A stretch of DNA of 64,000 nucleotides from Nothopassalora personata (GCA_033816765.1 CM066293.1:620001-684000); one strand, 5' to 3'; numbered from the stretch's first letter, positions 34,165 to 44,637 are shown. Notes: generated by a model from the letters alone, not told the origin. Numbers and translations: made by a program.

Positions 34165-35160
34165 AGGGGCTACGTAGAGTAGTAGTAGGCGAGGAGCCCG
34201 CGAGCAGCGTATAAGGCGAGCGCCTCAGTTGTCGTCACGTAGTAACTTAGGTAAGAATGCCTAGTCGGCGGCGGTAGTGTCGATGTTCTACGCCTATAGG
34301 AACTAGGACTACGGTTAGTAGGGTACACGTAGGCAAGGAACATGCGACTCACGGCGCGGCCGAGTTCGAACAGCCTATTAAGGGCGCGGTTCTACTCCCA
34401 CTAGAGCGCGAGGGCTTCGGCGGCGGGGGCGGCGGTAGTAGTAGCGGCGGCGGCGGAGGCACGCATACGGGTCTCCCCGGTACGCTTGTGCTTATAGGCA
34501 TTAAACTGCCTAATAGCCTATAGGAAGTGTTAGCCGAAGTATAGGGGACGCACTAGAGCCCTCCCCCGCGAGTAGCAGTCGACTCGCACGAGCGAAGTAG
34601 CGACTTACCTCCGTAATGTCGTTACCTAGCTAGGTACATAGGCGGATCTACTCTACTAGCTCCTACTACTAGAGGTCTGTAGGCGCCTAGCCTATTATAG
34701 CCGTAAGGAAGTCGCGCTAGGACCGCGTGGCGCGTAGGCGGCTTACTAGCGAGGCGATAGCGTAGCTAGTGTTAGGCACGTAGCTATGTTTACTACGCCT
34801 ATAGCGGCTACACTTCTTTAGGAGCTCGCCGGTAGTAATACTATTATAGTTATCGGCCTCGTCTAGTAAGTAGTTAGCATACGAATCGTAGGCGACGCGC
34901 GTAGAGACTTACCCCTAATAAAGTACGGGAGGCACCGTATGTACATGTTAATTCTCTACGAGAGCTTAGTAGCTAGCGAGGGCGTTAGTAGCTACGAGGG
35001 TAATGCTAGTCGCTTACGACCACTAGGCGTTCTAGGGGCGTCGCGCACTAGAGCCGCCTAGCGGCGCTCGTCTTCTACGGCGCTAGTAGTGCTATCGCTA
35101 CTAGTACTACTAGAGGAGGCGGAGCGGCTAGAGAATGGCGGCGAGGAGGGTACGGTAGAT
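34165..35160 (-). pseudogene. Antisense accessory frame of element A
   Basis: This is the counterpart of the frame at 21324-22317 in A'. The Ser-rich start is recognisable but the ATG is ATA; the downstream part includes the stop-free 34352-34170 segment (MSRMFLAYVYPTNRSPSSYR). It lies between the pol stop and the 3' LTR on the strand opposite to pol. Confidence 0.5.
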
Positions 35161-35463
35161 ATAATAATAATAATAATGCTAGCGAGGCGCTTGCGATAAT
35201 AGTACGGTGCGGGTGCGTAGTAGTAGTGTAGCGAAGGTAATAAGCTAGGGAGCGTACTAAGAAAGGGCTAGGTTAGGCTAGAGTTTTATGCCCCTAACTA
35301 GCTACGTCGGCATAGTAACTAAGCCTCACTTACCTATACCTACATAACGATACGTACGTAACCCGTATGTAAGCCGTATAGCAACTATAGTTCTAGAAGT
35401 ACATAGGAGCCTCTACGTAGTAACTAGCGAGCTAAGGACAGCTCGCACGGGAGGGGAGGCAAT

Positions 35464-35660
35464 TGTAAGGGGCAGCCTAGTAGCTAACCCCTACATGTAG
35501 CCTTATATGTAACATGCGGTCGCGACCGGCTACTAAGCCGTACGTAACACGTATAAGTACACCTTACGACGCGCGATGCGTCTTAAATAAAAGGCAAGAA
35601 TTAGTTCATCTACGACTAGCAGGTCGTAGGCGTGCTATACATTACGACATCCCCTTAACA
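35464..35660 (+). repeat. 3' LTR of element A
   Basis: 197-base LTR, partner of 28968-29164, followed by actat, which resembles the actag before the 5' LTR. Confidence 0.92.
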
Positions 35661-38600
35661 ACTATTATGTCGTCTATGTAGGCGATAACGCATACGTCGA
35701 GTAGGTCTCTAAGTGTCTCGTTAATAAGGTCCTAGTAGGATGCGGGTGCGTTAGTTAATCCTATTAGCATAACTAAGAATTCGTAAAGTCCGTATCTCGT
35801 TCTAAAAGCGGTCTTCTATTCTTCTCCTTCTACTATTCGTATAGTATAGAAGGCATCTCGTAGGTTAATCTTCGTGTACTAGTCTAATCCGGTTAATCTA
35901 TCCTATACTTCTTCGATGTTAGGTAGCGGGTATCGGTTCTTAATCGTAATCTCGTTTAACTTCCTATAGTTCTATACGAGTCGTAACTTCCCGTTTGCTT
36001 TTAGAACGAACATATATAGAGTTCCTACACTCGAGGTAGATCTTCTTATCTATCCTTTAGCTAGCTTCTCCCTTAGCTATTCTCGTAGGGTCAATAGCTC
36101 TTTCTTAGACATTTAATATAGGGGTCCCTATAGAGGCTCTTTCCCTAGCTAAATGTTAATCTTATAATCCTATAGGCGGTGCTTAGGTAAGGCGGTTTTG
36201 CCTCTCTCCTCTTTAAAGAGTCGCGACTACTTACGATACTCCTTAGGAATACTTAACTCTAAGATGTTAGTATTCTTCGATAGTACGTTACTTCTATCAC
36301 TTCTAGTAACTTCGTAACCCGGCGGCCCTACGCTAGTGTCTATCCCGGTCGAAGGTAGTTCTTCTATCCTTCTAGTCGGCGTAAGCTATATCTCGTTTAG
36401 CTATTTCCTTGCCTTATCTACTAGTGAACGCTACTACTACGTAGGCTAAATGTCGATAGCGTAATCGCATTCCCTAAATGTAAGTACTCCTCTTCTCTAG
36501 TCGATTACTAGATTGTGCTTTCTTAACTAAGGCATACCTAATACTATATTATAACTAGCTATATTAGTAACATCTAAGGTAATATTCTCGTAGTACTATT
36601 AGATAGCTAGTAGTAATGGTATCGTCTCCTATTCTACGCTAGGTAACGATAATCCGTTTACCGCGATTAACTCGTAACCCCATTTCTTCTTTAGGGTAGC
36701 TAACCCGTTTCTTCTTATAAAAGACTCGGAGATAAAATTCCCCGCTACTCCTAAGTCGATTATAACACTAGTCTTATATCCGTTAACGATTGCTTATGTC
36801 TAGAAAACTATGTTTAATATCGATACGTAAGCCTAAGTGTTGCATAACTCCCTTTAGTCGCTTATTCCTAGGGAGCTAATCCTTTTCCCGAATAGTATGT
36901 AGTTCGCTATACTTCGTACCTAGAGGCTTCGGCTAGAACCTATAGCCCGTTACCCTATATCTACACTTATAGTCTATTGCGTTCCTAGATCTTCTACGTT
37001 TCTAAGTAGAGTGCGCGTACGTGTTACACTATGTTACGTAATTCATTTAATATAAATGTTCCTAACGGTGTAAGATATCCGGTTCCTGTTATTCGGCTTC
37101 CTATCGGTAGTCGTTCTATAACGGCGGTTACTAGATTCTCGGTTGTTTCCATAAGTGGGTATCCCTAGGCTATGCCTCGTAGGGTGTCGAGTGTCTTATT
37201 AAACTTAATAGAGTGTAGCCTTCTTCGTCCGCCTATCTTAGGTAGGAATTCCTCGTACCTTCTTTATAGGTAGATAATTATGTCGTATAGTTTCTTAGGT
37301 ACATCTACCGTAAAGGTAAGTTGTTCGTTATCGTCGTTAGTGTCGCTCTCTTCTCCTTCGGAGGAATCTTCTTCGCTTAATTCTTCCGGATCCTATTCTT
37401 CCTTAATAGTATTTAGCCCGGTGGTTTCTTAACTTTCTTCCTATAGTTCTAGTAACTATAATCCGTTCTATCCTAGGTCCTAATTTTCTTTGTCGCTTCT
37501 ATCTTCGTTAAAGTAGGATTCGTCGATATCTACTTCTCGGAGCGTAGCGTTTCGCCTATACATCGCTCCTAGGGTTCCTCGTAGTTACTAAGGCTAATAC
37601 CCTACGCCTAACTTCGCGGCGTAGTGGACTTAACACGAGTCTTAGTAATAGAATCGCTAATGAAGGCTTCTATAACTATTTCGAGACTCGGATTCGATCT
37701 CGTAGTCGACTCTTCGTATTATTATATTGAACTGTCGTAGTTAGTTCTTCGCATTAAATGGAATAACTACTATTTGCTACCTATAGTATCCTCCTCGTCC
37801 TTCTAAGGGGTCTAGGAGAGGCGTCGTGCTTCTATTGCTAGCTTTCTCCCCTACTCTCCGAGTATAGTCGGTATCTCCTCGAGATCTAACGCTACTCTTA
37901 GATTTACTAGTTCGGGGTTATATTATATTAAACTGCTCGCGGCGCACTATATTCTTACCGCGGTAATCCCGTGCTATGTAGCCTTCTTTACTATAGGCAT
38001 AATATGTGAGTTTTCCTTTTCCTTTAAAGGGCTTTCCGTAGCCCCTACTCTTAACGATCTTCCGTCCTCGCTAGGTAACGTCCAGTTCTATTAGCTGTGG
38101 TCTATAGTAGGGCTGGCTTTATCGTGAGAATTCTCCCTTCGTAACGTATCCTCCTAAGGGTCTACGATCCGGAGCGTATCCTACTATTCCTCCTACTTTA
38201 GAGTCGTATTTCTTCTCCTAGTGTCGTTCCTAGAGCTAGTTATCAATATTAATCGACGCCTTTATTAGCTCTTCGAGGTTAGTAATCCGTCCCCCGTGTC
38301 TTATTAACTCGTCCTTAACGGAGTCTTTAAGTCCACGTCGGAATATAGTTATTAACGTCGTCTAGTCCTATCCGGTAATTTGTCCGTATTCTTCGAATTT
38401 AGCGGCATACTCTAAAGTAGACGTCTTCTGTTTTAGGTGTTAAATGATTCGTATAGCCTATTGGACTTCGTTCGAGGTTCTAAAGATAAACTTTATCTTT
38501 TCTTTAAAAAGGGTGTAGCTCCTAAACATTCCGGTAGGGTCTTGTCGTCCTATACCTTTAAGGTATTCCTTAAGGTAAGGTTTAATCCAGTTCTACGCAC

Positions 38601-38900
38601 TTCCGCGAAGGTACGTAATAGCGAAGATAGTTCTTTTATCGGCATCGACTAGGTTGAACATAAGATATATATCCATCTAATTGATCTAGTCGTTAAACTT
38701 AGCTCTATCTCCGTAGAAGAGGTCTAGCTTAGTAGCCTTAACGTCGTTTTTCCTTAGAGTAGGCTCGTTATCGTTATTAGACTTATCGTCCTTCGTAGTA
38801 GTCTATTATAGTAGCGTACGGCGGATGCTTCCTACTTCGCTAGGGGCGGGTGTTCCCCTACTAGCTACTTAAGTAGCGCTTATCCTAAGGGCGTTTAAAG

Positions 38901-39320
38901 TGTTATTGTCTCGTTCTAGGGCTAGTCTTAAAGGAGAGATAAGTTAAGTCACGTAGCGGTATTCTTTAGAGAGGCTGAAGTAAGCTAAGCGAAGATGAAT
39001 GATAGAAATAAGAGTTATATTCCAATTAGTGAGATAGTAACATAAGTTAAACGTATTAGAACTATAAGGGTTTCTAGCGTTCCTAAATATAAAGGAAATT
39101 ATTATTAATTTACTCCGATCTGTTAATCTGTTTTATAGATCGTATAGAGCAATAGATCAATTACTATCGTGCTCTATTCTAATCTATTAATCTATCTTAT
39201 AGGTCTCGTAGAGTAATAGATCACTCTATAGTAGCTATACCTTTCTAGCTGTAGTAGCGCCCACTTAACTGTAGAGGCTCTAATTAGTCGCTAAGCATTA
39301 GCCTAATCTAACCCGTAACA
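38901..39320 (-). repeat. 5' LTR of element B
   Basis: 420 bases with intact TG...CA termini (plus strand tgttattgtctcg...cccgtaaca). It matches 25551-25956 and abuts the integrase-core remnant of the outer transposon. Confidence 0.85.
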
Positions 39321-40300
39321 TATAGGATATCCGGTATGCCGTTTATATACGATTCTAGGTTATAACGACGGATACGATAGCGGTTCCACTCGTTAACGAA
39401 CGATAATATAACACTTCGAAGGATTAGAATATAGATAGTAGCGAATGCTATCCTATCTACGGCTAATGCTTCCTTAAAGAGTCCTATTATAATATACTAA
39501 TTAAAGAGGTCTCTCTAGCGATTGAATGTAGCCTTAGTACCCTCGCCCTACTAGTGTTCGATAGTTTAATTACCCTTACTTAAGGTGTACTAGAAGGCCT
39601 TATCGAACGTAAGTAGATTACTAGCGAGTCGCTCTCGGACTCGTAGATAGGCATCGGCTAGTATAGGCGTCTTAACGCCCTAATTAGATCGTACGCGATT
39701 TAGCACCCTACTACCGTAATGTATTACTCTAACGTATTAAGTAAATATAGAGAACTTCGTCTTTGCTATAGGCCCTATATAGTACTAGATAACCCGCCGA
39801 GAGTAGACGTTAATACAAGCGTAGATCTATATCTTAAAGCGCTCGTATTTTAGAAAGGCATCGATTAACTAGACGTCGTTAGGACCTTCTACTTTTAGCC
39901 TCGTATACCGCGGTGTTATAGGGTCTCGCATTATAGGATTGCGAGAGACAAAAGGGACAGGGTTAATCGTACGAGCGAGTGTCCTAATACGGTCGCTAAT
40001 AAAGTTAGCGAGTCTAGTCTACGAGTCTATAGACACCGAGTCTATCCTACCGTCTAATAATATAATAACTCTTACGTAGCTCTCTTACTAGCTTACGATA
40101 GCCCTAGTCTTACTAATGGCTACTGCTTATAACTTCCTAAAGGACTCGCTGTATCTTAGGCTCTATAGCTAGAGCTTGTTCTTTACTAAGACTACGCTTT
40201 AATCTAATACCTCTTCGTAGCTCTTAATACTAGCGAAGGGTAAGGTCGAATCTATCGAGGCGGAGGATAGCATAAGACTCGCTATCGTCGAGGCTATATT
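39321..40300 (-). pseudogene. Integrase-core (rve/DDE) transposase remnant of the outer transposon
   Basis: On minus, a frame interrupted mainly by TAG gives VPFVSRNPIMRDPITPRYTR, IYACINVYSRRVI (first catalytic Asp position degenerate), a GSRVLNRVRSN-GVKTPILAD block, IEH with a candidate catalytic Glu, FVNEWNRYRIRRYN and a C-terminal NGIPDIL. This pattern is that of a fungal integrase-core protein family with CINVYSRFI, IRSDRG and NQRIE motifs. The 3' end is cut by the LTR of element B at 39320. Further 5' sequence towards 40600 is too degraded to assign. Confidence 0.65.
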
Positions 40301-40552
40301 TCTAGAATAGTTCCTCGACTCGCTGGCGTAGCTTGGCCTAGCGAGCCTAATTATAAGCCTAATTATCCTCGCGAGTCCCTCGCTACTCTACGAGTCGCTA
40401 GCGGAGGGTCCGTTCGCTAATTCGAACACCGTAGAGATTGAAGAGGTTGTCTCGAATAGCTGCCTATGTGAATTCAGCGGCAGTCCATAGCTCGATATCG
40501 ATGCGAAAGGGCTCTAGATCGATCGCTAGACGTGGCATTATATAAAGCAATG

Positions 40553-40605
40553 TAGCGAGTGTGCTGTTAGACAAATAGCGAGTCTATAAGACAAATAGCG
40601 AGTCT
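40553..40605 (+). repeat. Subterminal AGCGAGT repeats, right end
   Basis: Three AGCGAGT motifs lie within 53 bases, two in a duplicated unit (acaaatagcgagtctataag). They are the inverse of the ACTCGCT motifs at the left end. Confidence 0.6.
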
Positions 40606-40644
40606 ATAATAATGAGGATTGAGGATTGCGAATTTTGAATGCGG

Positions 40645-40674
40645 GTATTTGCCGGTTTTGTAAGCCTAGGCCAC
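40645..40674 (-). repeat. Right terminal inverted repeat
   Basis: The reverse complement begins GTGGCCTAGGCTTACAAAAC and is identical to 19258-19287 over 30 bases. Confidence 0.85.
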
Positions 40675-40826
40675 TGTCTTTTGATCCCTGCCCACTTTCA
40701 CGCGTCAAAACGCGTGTCCGTCATCGATGCTACCTCGACTCTGTTTCCACCTTGCTGCAACATGCACGCCGCAACAGATCTTGTCCATTCTGCGGTTGGA
40801 TACCAGTAGTGTATTAGTATACCATC

Positions 40827-42410
40827 ATGGCAGCCGCCAAGAAAGGCGCCCAGCTCAGCGAGTATGAGCGAGCACGACAGGAGAAGATCGCCAAGAACCA
40901 GGCACTTCTACAGCAACTACAGCTAGACGCGCAACAGACAGGCATCGGACCGAAGTCGAAGCCCAAATCGTCCGCCACTGCAGGACAGAAGCGCAAGAAG
41001 GCCGCGGAACCAAGAGTCAAGGTAGAAGAAGGACCACGGCGTACGTCAGCTCGTCTCAAGGGCATCGTCGCAGACTCAGAGGTCGCGCGGCAGAAGCAGG
41101 AGGATGAGCATGAAGCGTTTCAAGAACAGCAGAGGATCAAGAGACAGCGCGTCAGTGAAGACATCGATTTGCACAATGCAATCGTCAACGGCCAGAATTG
41201 GAACAGAGCAGGGAATTGGTTGTCCATGGTTGGACCCGCCGATCCTGGGGTGCGCACCTTCGACGAGACAGATATCAAGGACACGACGGACAAAGAGCTC
41301 AGAGCACTCCGAGAGCGCATGAGCAACCTACAGCTGTGGGAAGGCGCAGAACCCAACAGAATCAAGATTACGCCAGAGAGAATATACGTCCTCGGCTTCC
41401 ATCCAGCCCAAGACAAAGCATTGGTCTTTGCTGGCGACAAGCTGGGCAACATGGGTCTTTTCGACGGCTCACAGACTACACCGGAGAAGATCAAACAAGA
41501 GGCAGACGATGCCGACGAGGACGGAGACGTGGACGATGAAGTCGAGCCTGCAATCACAACCTTCAAGATCCACACCCGTACGATCAGCGCCTTCCAATTC
41601 TCGCCACACGACCACAACGCTCTCTACTCAGCCTCGTACGACTCCTCTATCCGCAAGCTGGATCTCACGAAAGGTGTCGCAGTCGAGTCCTATGCTCCGG
41701 CAGACAAATCCGCCGACGAACCACTATCAGGCGTTCAAATCTCCCACGCAGACCCCAACACTCTGCACTTCACGACCCTCTCCGGCGCCTTCGGCATAAA
41801 AGATATGCGAACGCCCCAAGACGACGTCCAAATGTTCCAACTCTCCGAGAAGAAAATCGGAGGCTTCTCCCTCCACCCAGCGCACCCCCACCTCGTCGCC
41901 ACAGCCTCCCTAGACCGCACCCTCAAAGTCTGGGATCTCCGGAAGATAACCGGCAAGAAAGACGACCGCCTCCCACACCTCATCGGCGAACACACCTCGA
42001 AACTGTCCGTCTCCCACGCCGCATTCAACTCTGCCGGTCAAGTCGCCACAGCCTCTTACGACGACACCGTCAAAATCTACGATTTCCCGTCTTGTGGTGA
42101 TTGGGAAGTTGGGACAACCCTTGATGACAATGAAATGTCACCCGCAACGATCGTGCCGCACAATAACCAGACGGGTCGATGGGTTACAATTCTGCGGGCG
42201 CAGTGGCAGTTACAGCCTCAAGATGGGATTCAGAGATTTTGCATTGGGAACATGAATCGGTTTGTGGATATATACACGGGAAAGGGCCAGCAGTTGGCGC
42301 AGCTGGGAGGGGAGAACATCACGGCTGTGCCGAGTGTGGCGCAATTCCATCCGACGATGGATTGGGTTGGTGCTGGGACGGCGAGCGGGAAGTTGTGTCT
42401 TTGGATGTAG
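40827..42410 (+). CDS. CMR1: DNA damage-binding WD40 protein Cmr1
   Basis: This single-exon 527-residue protein belongs to the Cmr1/WDR76 group, nuclear WD40 proteins linked to DNA metabolism and genome stability. The N-terminus (SEYERARQEKIAKNQALLQQ) is the family signature; a basic linker (QKRKKAAEPRVK, residues 50-65) and RTSARLKGI follow. The WD40 propeller covers about 185-527, with IYVLGFHPAQDKALVFAGDK, FKIHTRTISAFQFSPHDHNA, YSASYDSSIRKLDL, LVATASLDRTLKVWDLRKI, VATASYDDTVKIYDF and the last blade WVGAGTASGKLCLWM. An acidic insert (about 225-245) separates blades 1 and 2. It starts 150 bases right of the transposon block, so its promoter must lie in that gap or inside the transposon. Confidence 0.9.
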   Translation: MAAAKKGAQLSEYERARQEKIAKNQALLQQLQLDAQQTGIGPKSKPKSSATAGQKRKKAAEPRVKVEEGPRRTSARLKGIVADSEVARQKQEDEHEAFQEQQRIKRQRVSEDIDLHNAIVNGQNWNRAGNWLSMVGPADPGVRTFDETDIKDTTDKELRALRERMSNLQLWEGAEPNRIKITPERIYVLGFHPAQDKALVFAGDKLGNMGLFDGSQTTPEKIKQEADDADEDGDVDDEVEPAITTFKIHTRTISAFQFSPHDHNALYSASYDSSIRKLDLTKGVAVESYAPADKSADEPLSGVQISHADPNTLHFTTLSGAFGIKDMRTPQDDVQMFQLSEKKIGGFSLHPAHPHLVATASLDRTLKVWDLRKITGKKDDRLPHLIGEHTSKLSVSHAAFNSAGQVATASYDDTVKIYDFPSCGDWEVGTTLDDNEMSPATIVPHNNQTGRWVTILRAQWQLQPQDGIQRFCIGNMNRFVDIYTGKGQQLAQLGGENITAVPSVAQFHPTMDWVGAGTASGKLCLWM

Positions 42411-42502
42411 GACTGTTCCGAGTGGTATACAGGACATGGGAACAAGCGAACCGAAACTGCATGTGGGTTGTAAAATGTTCACGCACTTCCATTCGACTGC
42501 TA

Positions 42503-43198
42503 TTATATAGCATACGCCAGCGCAGCAGCACCCACGGGTATCACCACCTTATACACCTCCATCACAGCTCCAGCCGAAGCTGAATTGGCCACCATGCTGC
42601 CTTGTGACTGCCCAGGCACAGACGCCGTCCTCGTCAAAGAAGCACCGGGAGTAGCAGTACAAGCCTCAGTCTGCACGACACCAGCCTCGACCGGAATCGA
42701 CCACGTCGGCGCCGCGCTACTCGTAATCTCAATCGTATTGACCGTCGACACCAGCGTAACCGTCCTGCCCCTTACAGCAATATACCCACTCTCCGAGCAC
42801 ACCACTTCCGTAGCATCGGCACTCGGACCACCAAAATCGCAGCTCTGCGTCACTCGCCCTGAGCCTCCCCGGGCTGCGGTGCTGTAGACCAGGTCGTAGT
42901 CTGTGGGACCAGCGGTGGCGGTTATTTTGATTTGAAGGTCGGTCGCGCAGATAGTATTATCGGCTGGGAATGTGCTGGCACAGCCTAGGATGAAAGTTGT
43001 GTTGCTGGTATCGGCGCAGAGGAGGGAGGCGGTGAAGCCTTGGACTGGTGCGGTGCTGTTGAAGAAGAAGAGGCCTGTTAAGGCGGGTTGGGAATTGTTT
43101 AGGCTGGGGGCTGGGGTTGTTGTGGCAGATCCAGCTGAGGTGGGGGTTTGTGCCAGGGAGCAGGCGGCCAGAGCGAGGAGAAGATTGATGGTGAGCAT
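42503..43198 (-). CDS. Secreted, probably GPI-anchored cell-surface protein
   Basis: This is a single-exon 231-residue frame that I do not recognise by family. It has a signal peptide (MLTINLLLALAACSLA), a Thr/Ser/Pro-rich start, and a middle part with paired Cys (LLCADTSNTTFILGCAST, TICATDLQIKITAT, TQSCDFGG, EVVCSESGYIAV) that is typical of fungal extracellular beta-rich domains. The C-terminus is Ser/Ala-rich and ends in a hydrophobic stretch (VVIPVGAAALAYAI), the layout of a GPI-anchor signal. It converges on CMR1 with 92 bases between stop codons. Confidence 0.75.
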   Translation of the reverse strand: MLTINLLLALAACSLAQTPTSAGSATTTPAPSLNNSQPALTGLFFFNSTAPVQGFTASLLCADTSNTTFILGCASTFPADNTICATDLQIKITATAGPTDYDLVYSTAARGGSGRVTQSCDFGGPSADATEVVCSESGYIAVRGRTVTLVSTVNTIEITSSAAPTWSIPVEAGVVQTEACTATPGASLTRTASVPGQSQGSMVANSASAGAVMEVYKVVIPVGAAALAYAI

Positions 43199-44637
43199 GT
43201 TGATGGCGGTCGAGGTGTGGATGGGTTGCCTCCTGTGATCTCAGTCTCCTTATGCTTCTCTTGCGGACGAAATGGTGCAAACTAAATCGGCTGGAATGGA
43301 CCTCCACGTAAAGGGCCTGCTGGCGGTCATCGTTGTGCGAGGTCAGCCGCGTCTTTATTATCAGGCATAGCACTTCAGCACTACCATACCGCTGACTTCT
43401 GAGGTCACATGATGCAGCAATAGTCTACTCTACTATACATGCATATCGATCCTTCGGTTCCTGTTCAGTCGGGAGTAAGTTCTTAGTCGATCTTGGCAGA
43501 GACCAATCCGTTCTGGTCGCTGCCATCGCGCCGAGTTACAGGTAGTAAGATTCTTCAGCTGACTTGCGCTCCTTCAGGGCATGGAAGTAGCCTATGTGGT
43601 GTAAGCAATCGAGTGTGAGCACGAGGTCTCATTGTCTGGAGCGGAACGGAGTGGGAGCTGAAGCAAGAGCAGGCTCGCGCGGCTCAGTCTCGGCAGAAGG
43701 TTCGGAGTCCATCGTCAGTCATCACCATCTTTCTGACCATCATCATAAGAATGTCCATGTCGCGGTGTCTGACTGCCAGTTCGCAAGTTGTACAGATGCG
43801 CTGCTGAACAACATCATTCATGAAGAGCGTAATAAGCAAGAAACAACCTGCGCCACTGCCAGTATCACCACGCCCAATGCTCCGGACAAGGCGCCATCAT
43901 ACCTCATTCCTCCCAAAGACGTCTCTCTAGAGAGTCAAGTCTACGAGAGGAGCAGCGTCCTGCCAGACCGAGTGCCTCAACAATAGGGACGACGGCAGGT
44001 GGGAATCACGGTTGGTCGGAGAGACGACGTGGGAGCAGGAGATCGAGCCTCCACCGGGCGATGCTGCAATCGCTGGCTTGGTGATCTGAAGAGATCGAGG
44101 GGCATGGCTAAGTGTTGCGACCCGGTAGTTTCCATACCAGCCGAAGGCAAGCTTCATTTTAACCATATCTTGGCGGTGCCGAAGAATATCCTCGTCGTGG
44201 ACCATGAACATCAACGAACAGCGCAACCTTCCATCTCGGTGACAGTTCCCATCGCATTGAAGCCGCTTGACCGTGTCCCACGAGATCTTGTACGAAAGCA
44301 CAAACCCCTCTGCTGGACATCGCAGGTAACACGTGCTGCAAGGGTAGCTCTTGTGACAACACTGTTCCTAGTACGAACGATCAGGGGTGTAGTAGGTACC
44401 ATCTCCTAATACGCATCATCGACTGAGAAGATAGGGAATTGCGACATCTTGGCTCTCGAACACAATCGCGCCTCCGCATGGGATGGATTATCCAGGACTA
44501 GTCATGATGTAGTTCCAGAAGCTTCAAGTTGACTGAGCTCTGGGTATAAGAATGAGAAGCATGGCACACCTCGATCTACTCTGGAATATGTCGTAAGCTG
44601 CGGTTCTTACTCTACAATCATCCCTATCACTGTCAAG
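43199..44637. other. Intergenic region, no supported gene
   Basis: This 1.44 kb lies between divergent genes for two secreted proteins. The frames 43594-43986 and 43999-44409 on plus and 43927-44301 on minus lack motifs and overlap in opposite directions. The last 60 bases before 44638 look like a promoter and leader (gggtataagaatgag at about 44542). Confidence 0.4.

Larger units (their letters stand above)
28968..35660 (+). mobile_element. Ty3/Gypsy chromodomain element A, full length, RIP-damaged
   Basis: Two 197-base LTRs (TGTAAGGGG...CCCTTAACA) flank a 6.3 kb interior. The order gag, protease, RT, RNase H, integrase, chromodomain on plus, then an antisense frame, fits a chromodomain-bearing Gypsy element. 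The flanks actag and actat are a candidate five-base target duplication with one mismatch. It is inserted in the RT gene of element B directly after the YIDD codons. Confidence 0.92.
26770..38890 (-). pseudogene. Gag-pol remnant of element B, split by element A
   Basis: Gag lies at about 38890-37000, with a zinc-knuckle-like KEGYIARDY near 37970 in which Cys positions have become Tyr. The protease and first half of RT extend to YIDD at about 35670; element A (28968-35660) interrupts; RT, RNase H and integrase continue from 28967 to about 27000. A chromodomain with the pattern YLIKxKGYDELENT and ENLRNC sits at about 26920-26815. TAG and some TAA stops replace Gln/Trp codons throughout. Confidence 0.8.
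25551..39320 (-). mobile_element. Ty3/Gypsy chromodomain element B (minus), interrupted by element A
   Basis: It is bounded by two related LTRs, 25551-25956 and 38901-39320. Transcription would run from right to left. Without element A (28968-35660) the unit is about 7.1 kb: gag with a mutated zinc knuckle (about 38000), protease, reverse transcriptase up to YIDD at about 35670, then after the insertion the rest of RT, RNase H, integrase and a chromodomain at about 26815-26920. The left flank (aagct) and right flank (tatag) do not form a target duplication, so the ends have recombined or decayed. Confidence 0.85.
19255..40677. mobile_element. Large TIR-bounded DNA transposon hosting nested retroelements
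   Basis: Inverted copies of a 30-base sequence sit at 19258-19287 and 40645-40674, and cttttg occurs immediately outside both ends (19249-19254 and 40678-40683), a candidate six-base target duplication. Inside the ends, ACTCGCT-type motifs repeat in mirrored orientation. The right part encodes an integrase-core domain on minus (39321 to about 40300) and the left part a Cys-rich/coiled-coil frame on plus (about 19800-20427). The middle (20819-39320) consists of later retroelement insertions. The host element itself would be roughly 2.9 kb. The two intact terminal repeats are identical and not mutated although the interior is heavily damaged. Confidence 0.7.

Noticed and set aside
19480..40620. 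Reassignment of TAG as a sense codon, with the tRNA-like sequence as a suppressor
   Set aside because: Host genes on both sides use TAG as a normal stop (for example DPH5 at 5588-5590 and CMR1), Gln and Trp would need the same codon, and Cys-to-Tyr changes in zinc knuckles point to mutation rather than recoding.
19255..40677. Outer element as a hAT transposon (CAG-like ends, near eight-base duplication)
   Set aside because: The encoded remnant shows integrase-core motifs instead of hAT motifs, and the best flank match is six bases. A real hAT remnant is present only at the right window edge.
43594..43986. 130-codon His/Ser-rich frame between the two surface-protein genes
   Set aside because: No motif, overlaps another frame on the opposite strand and lacks a convincing start context.
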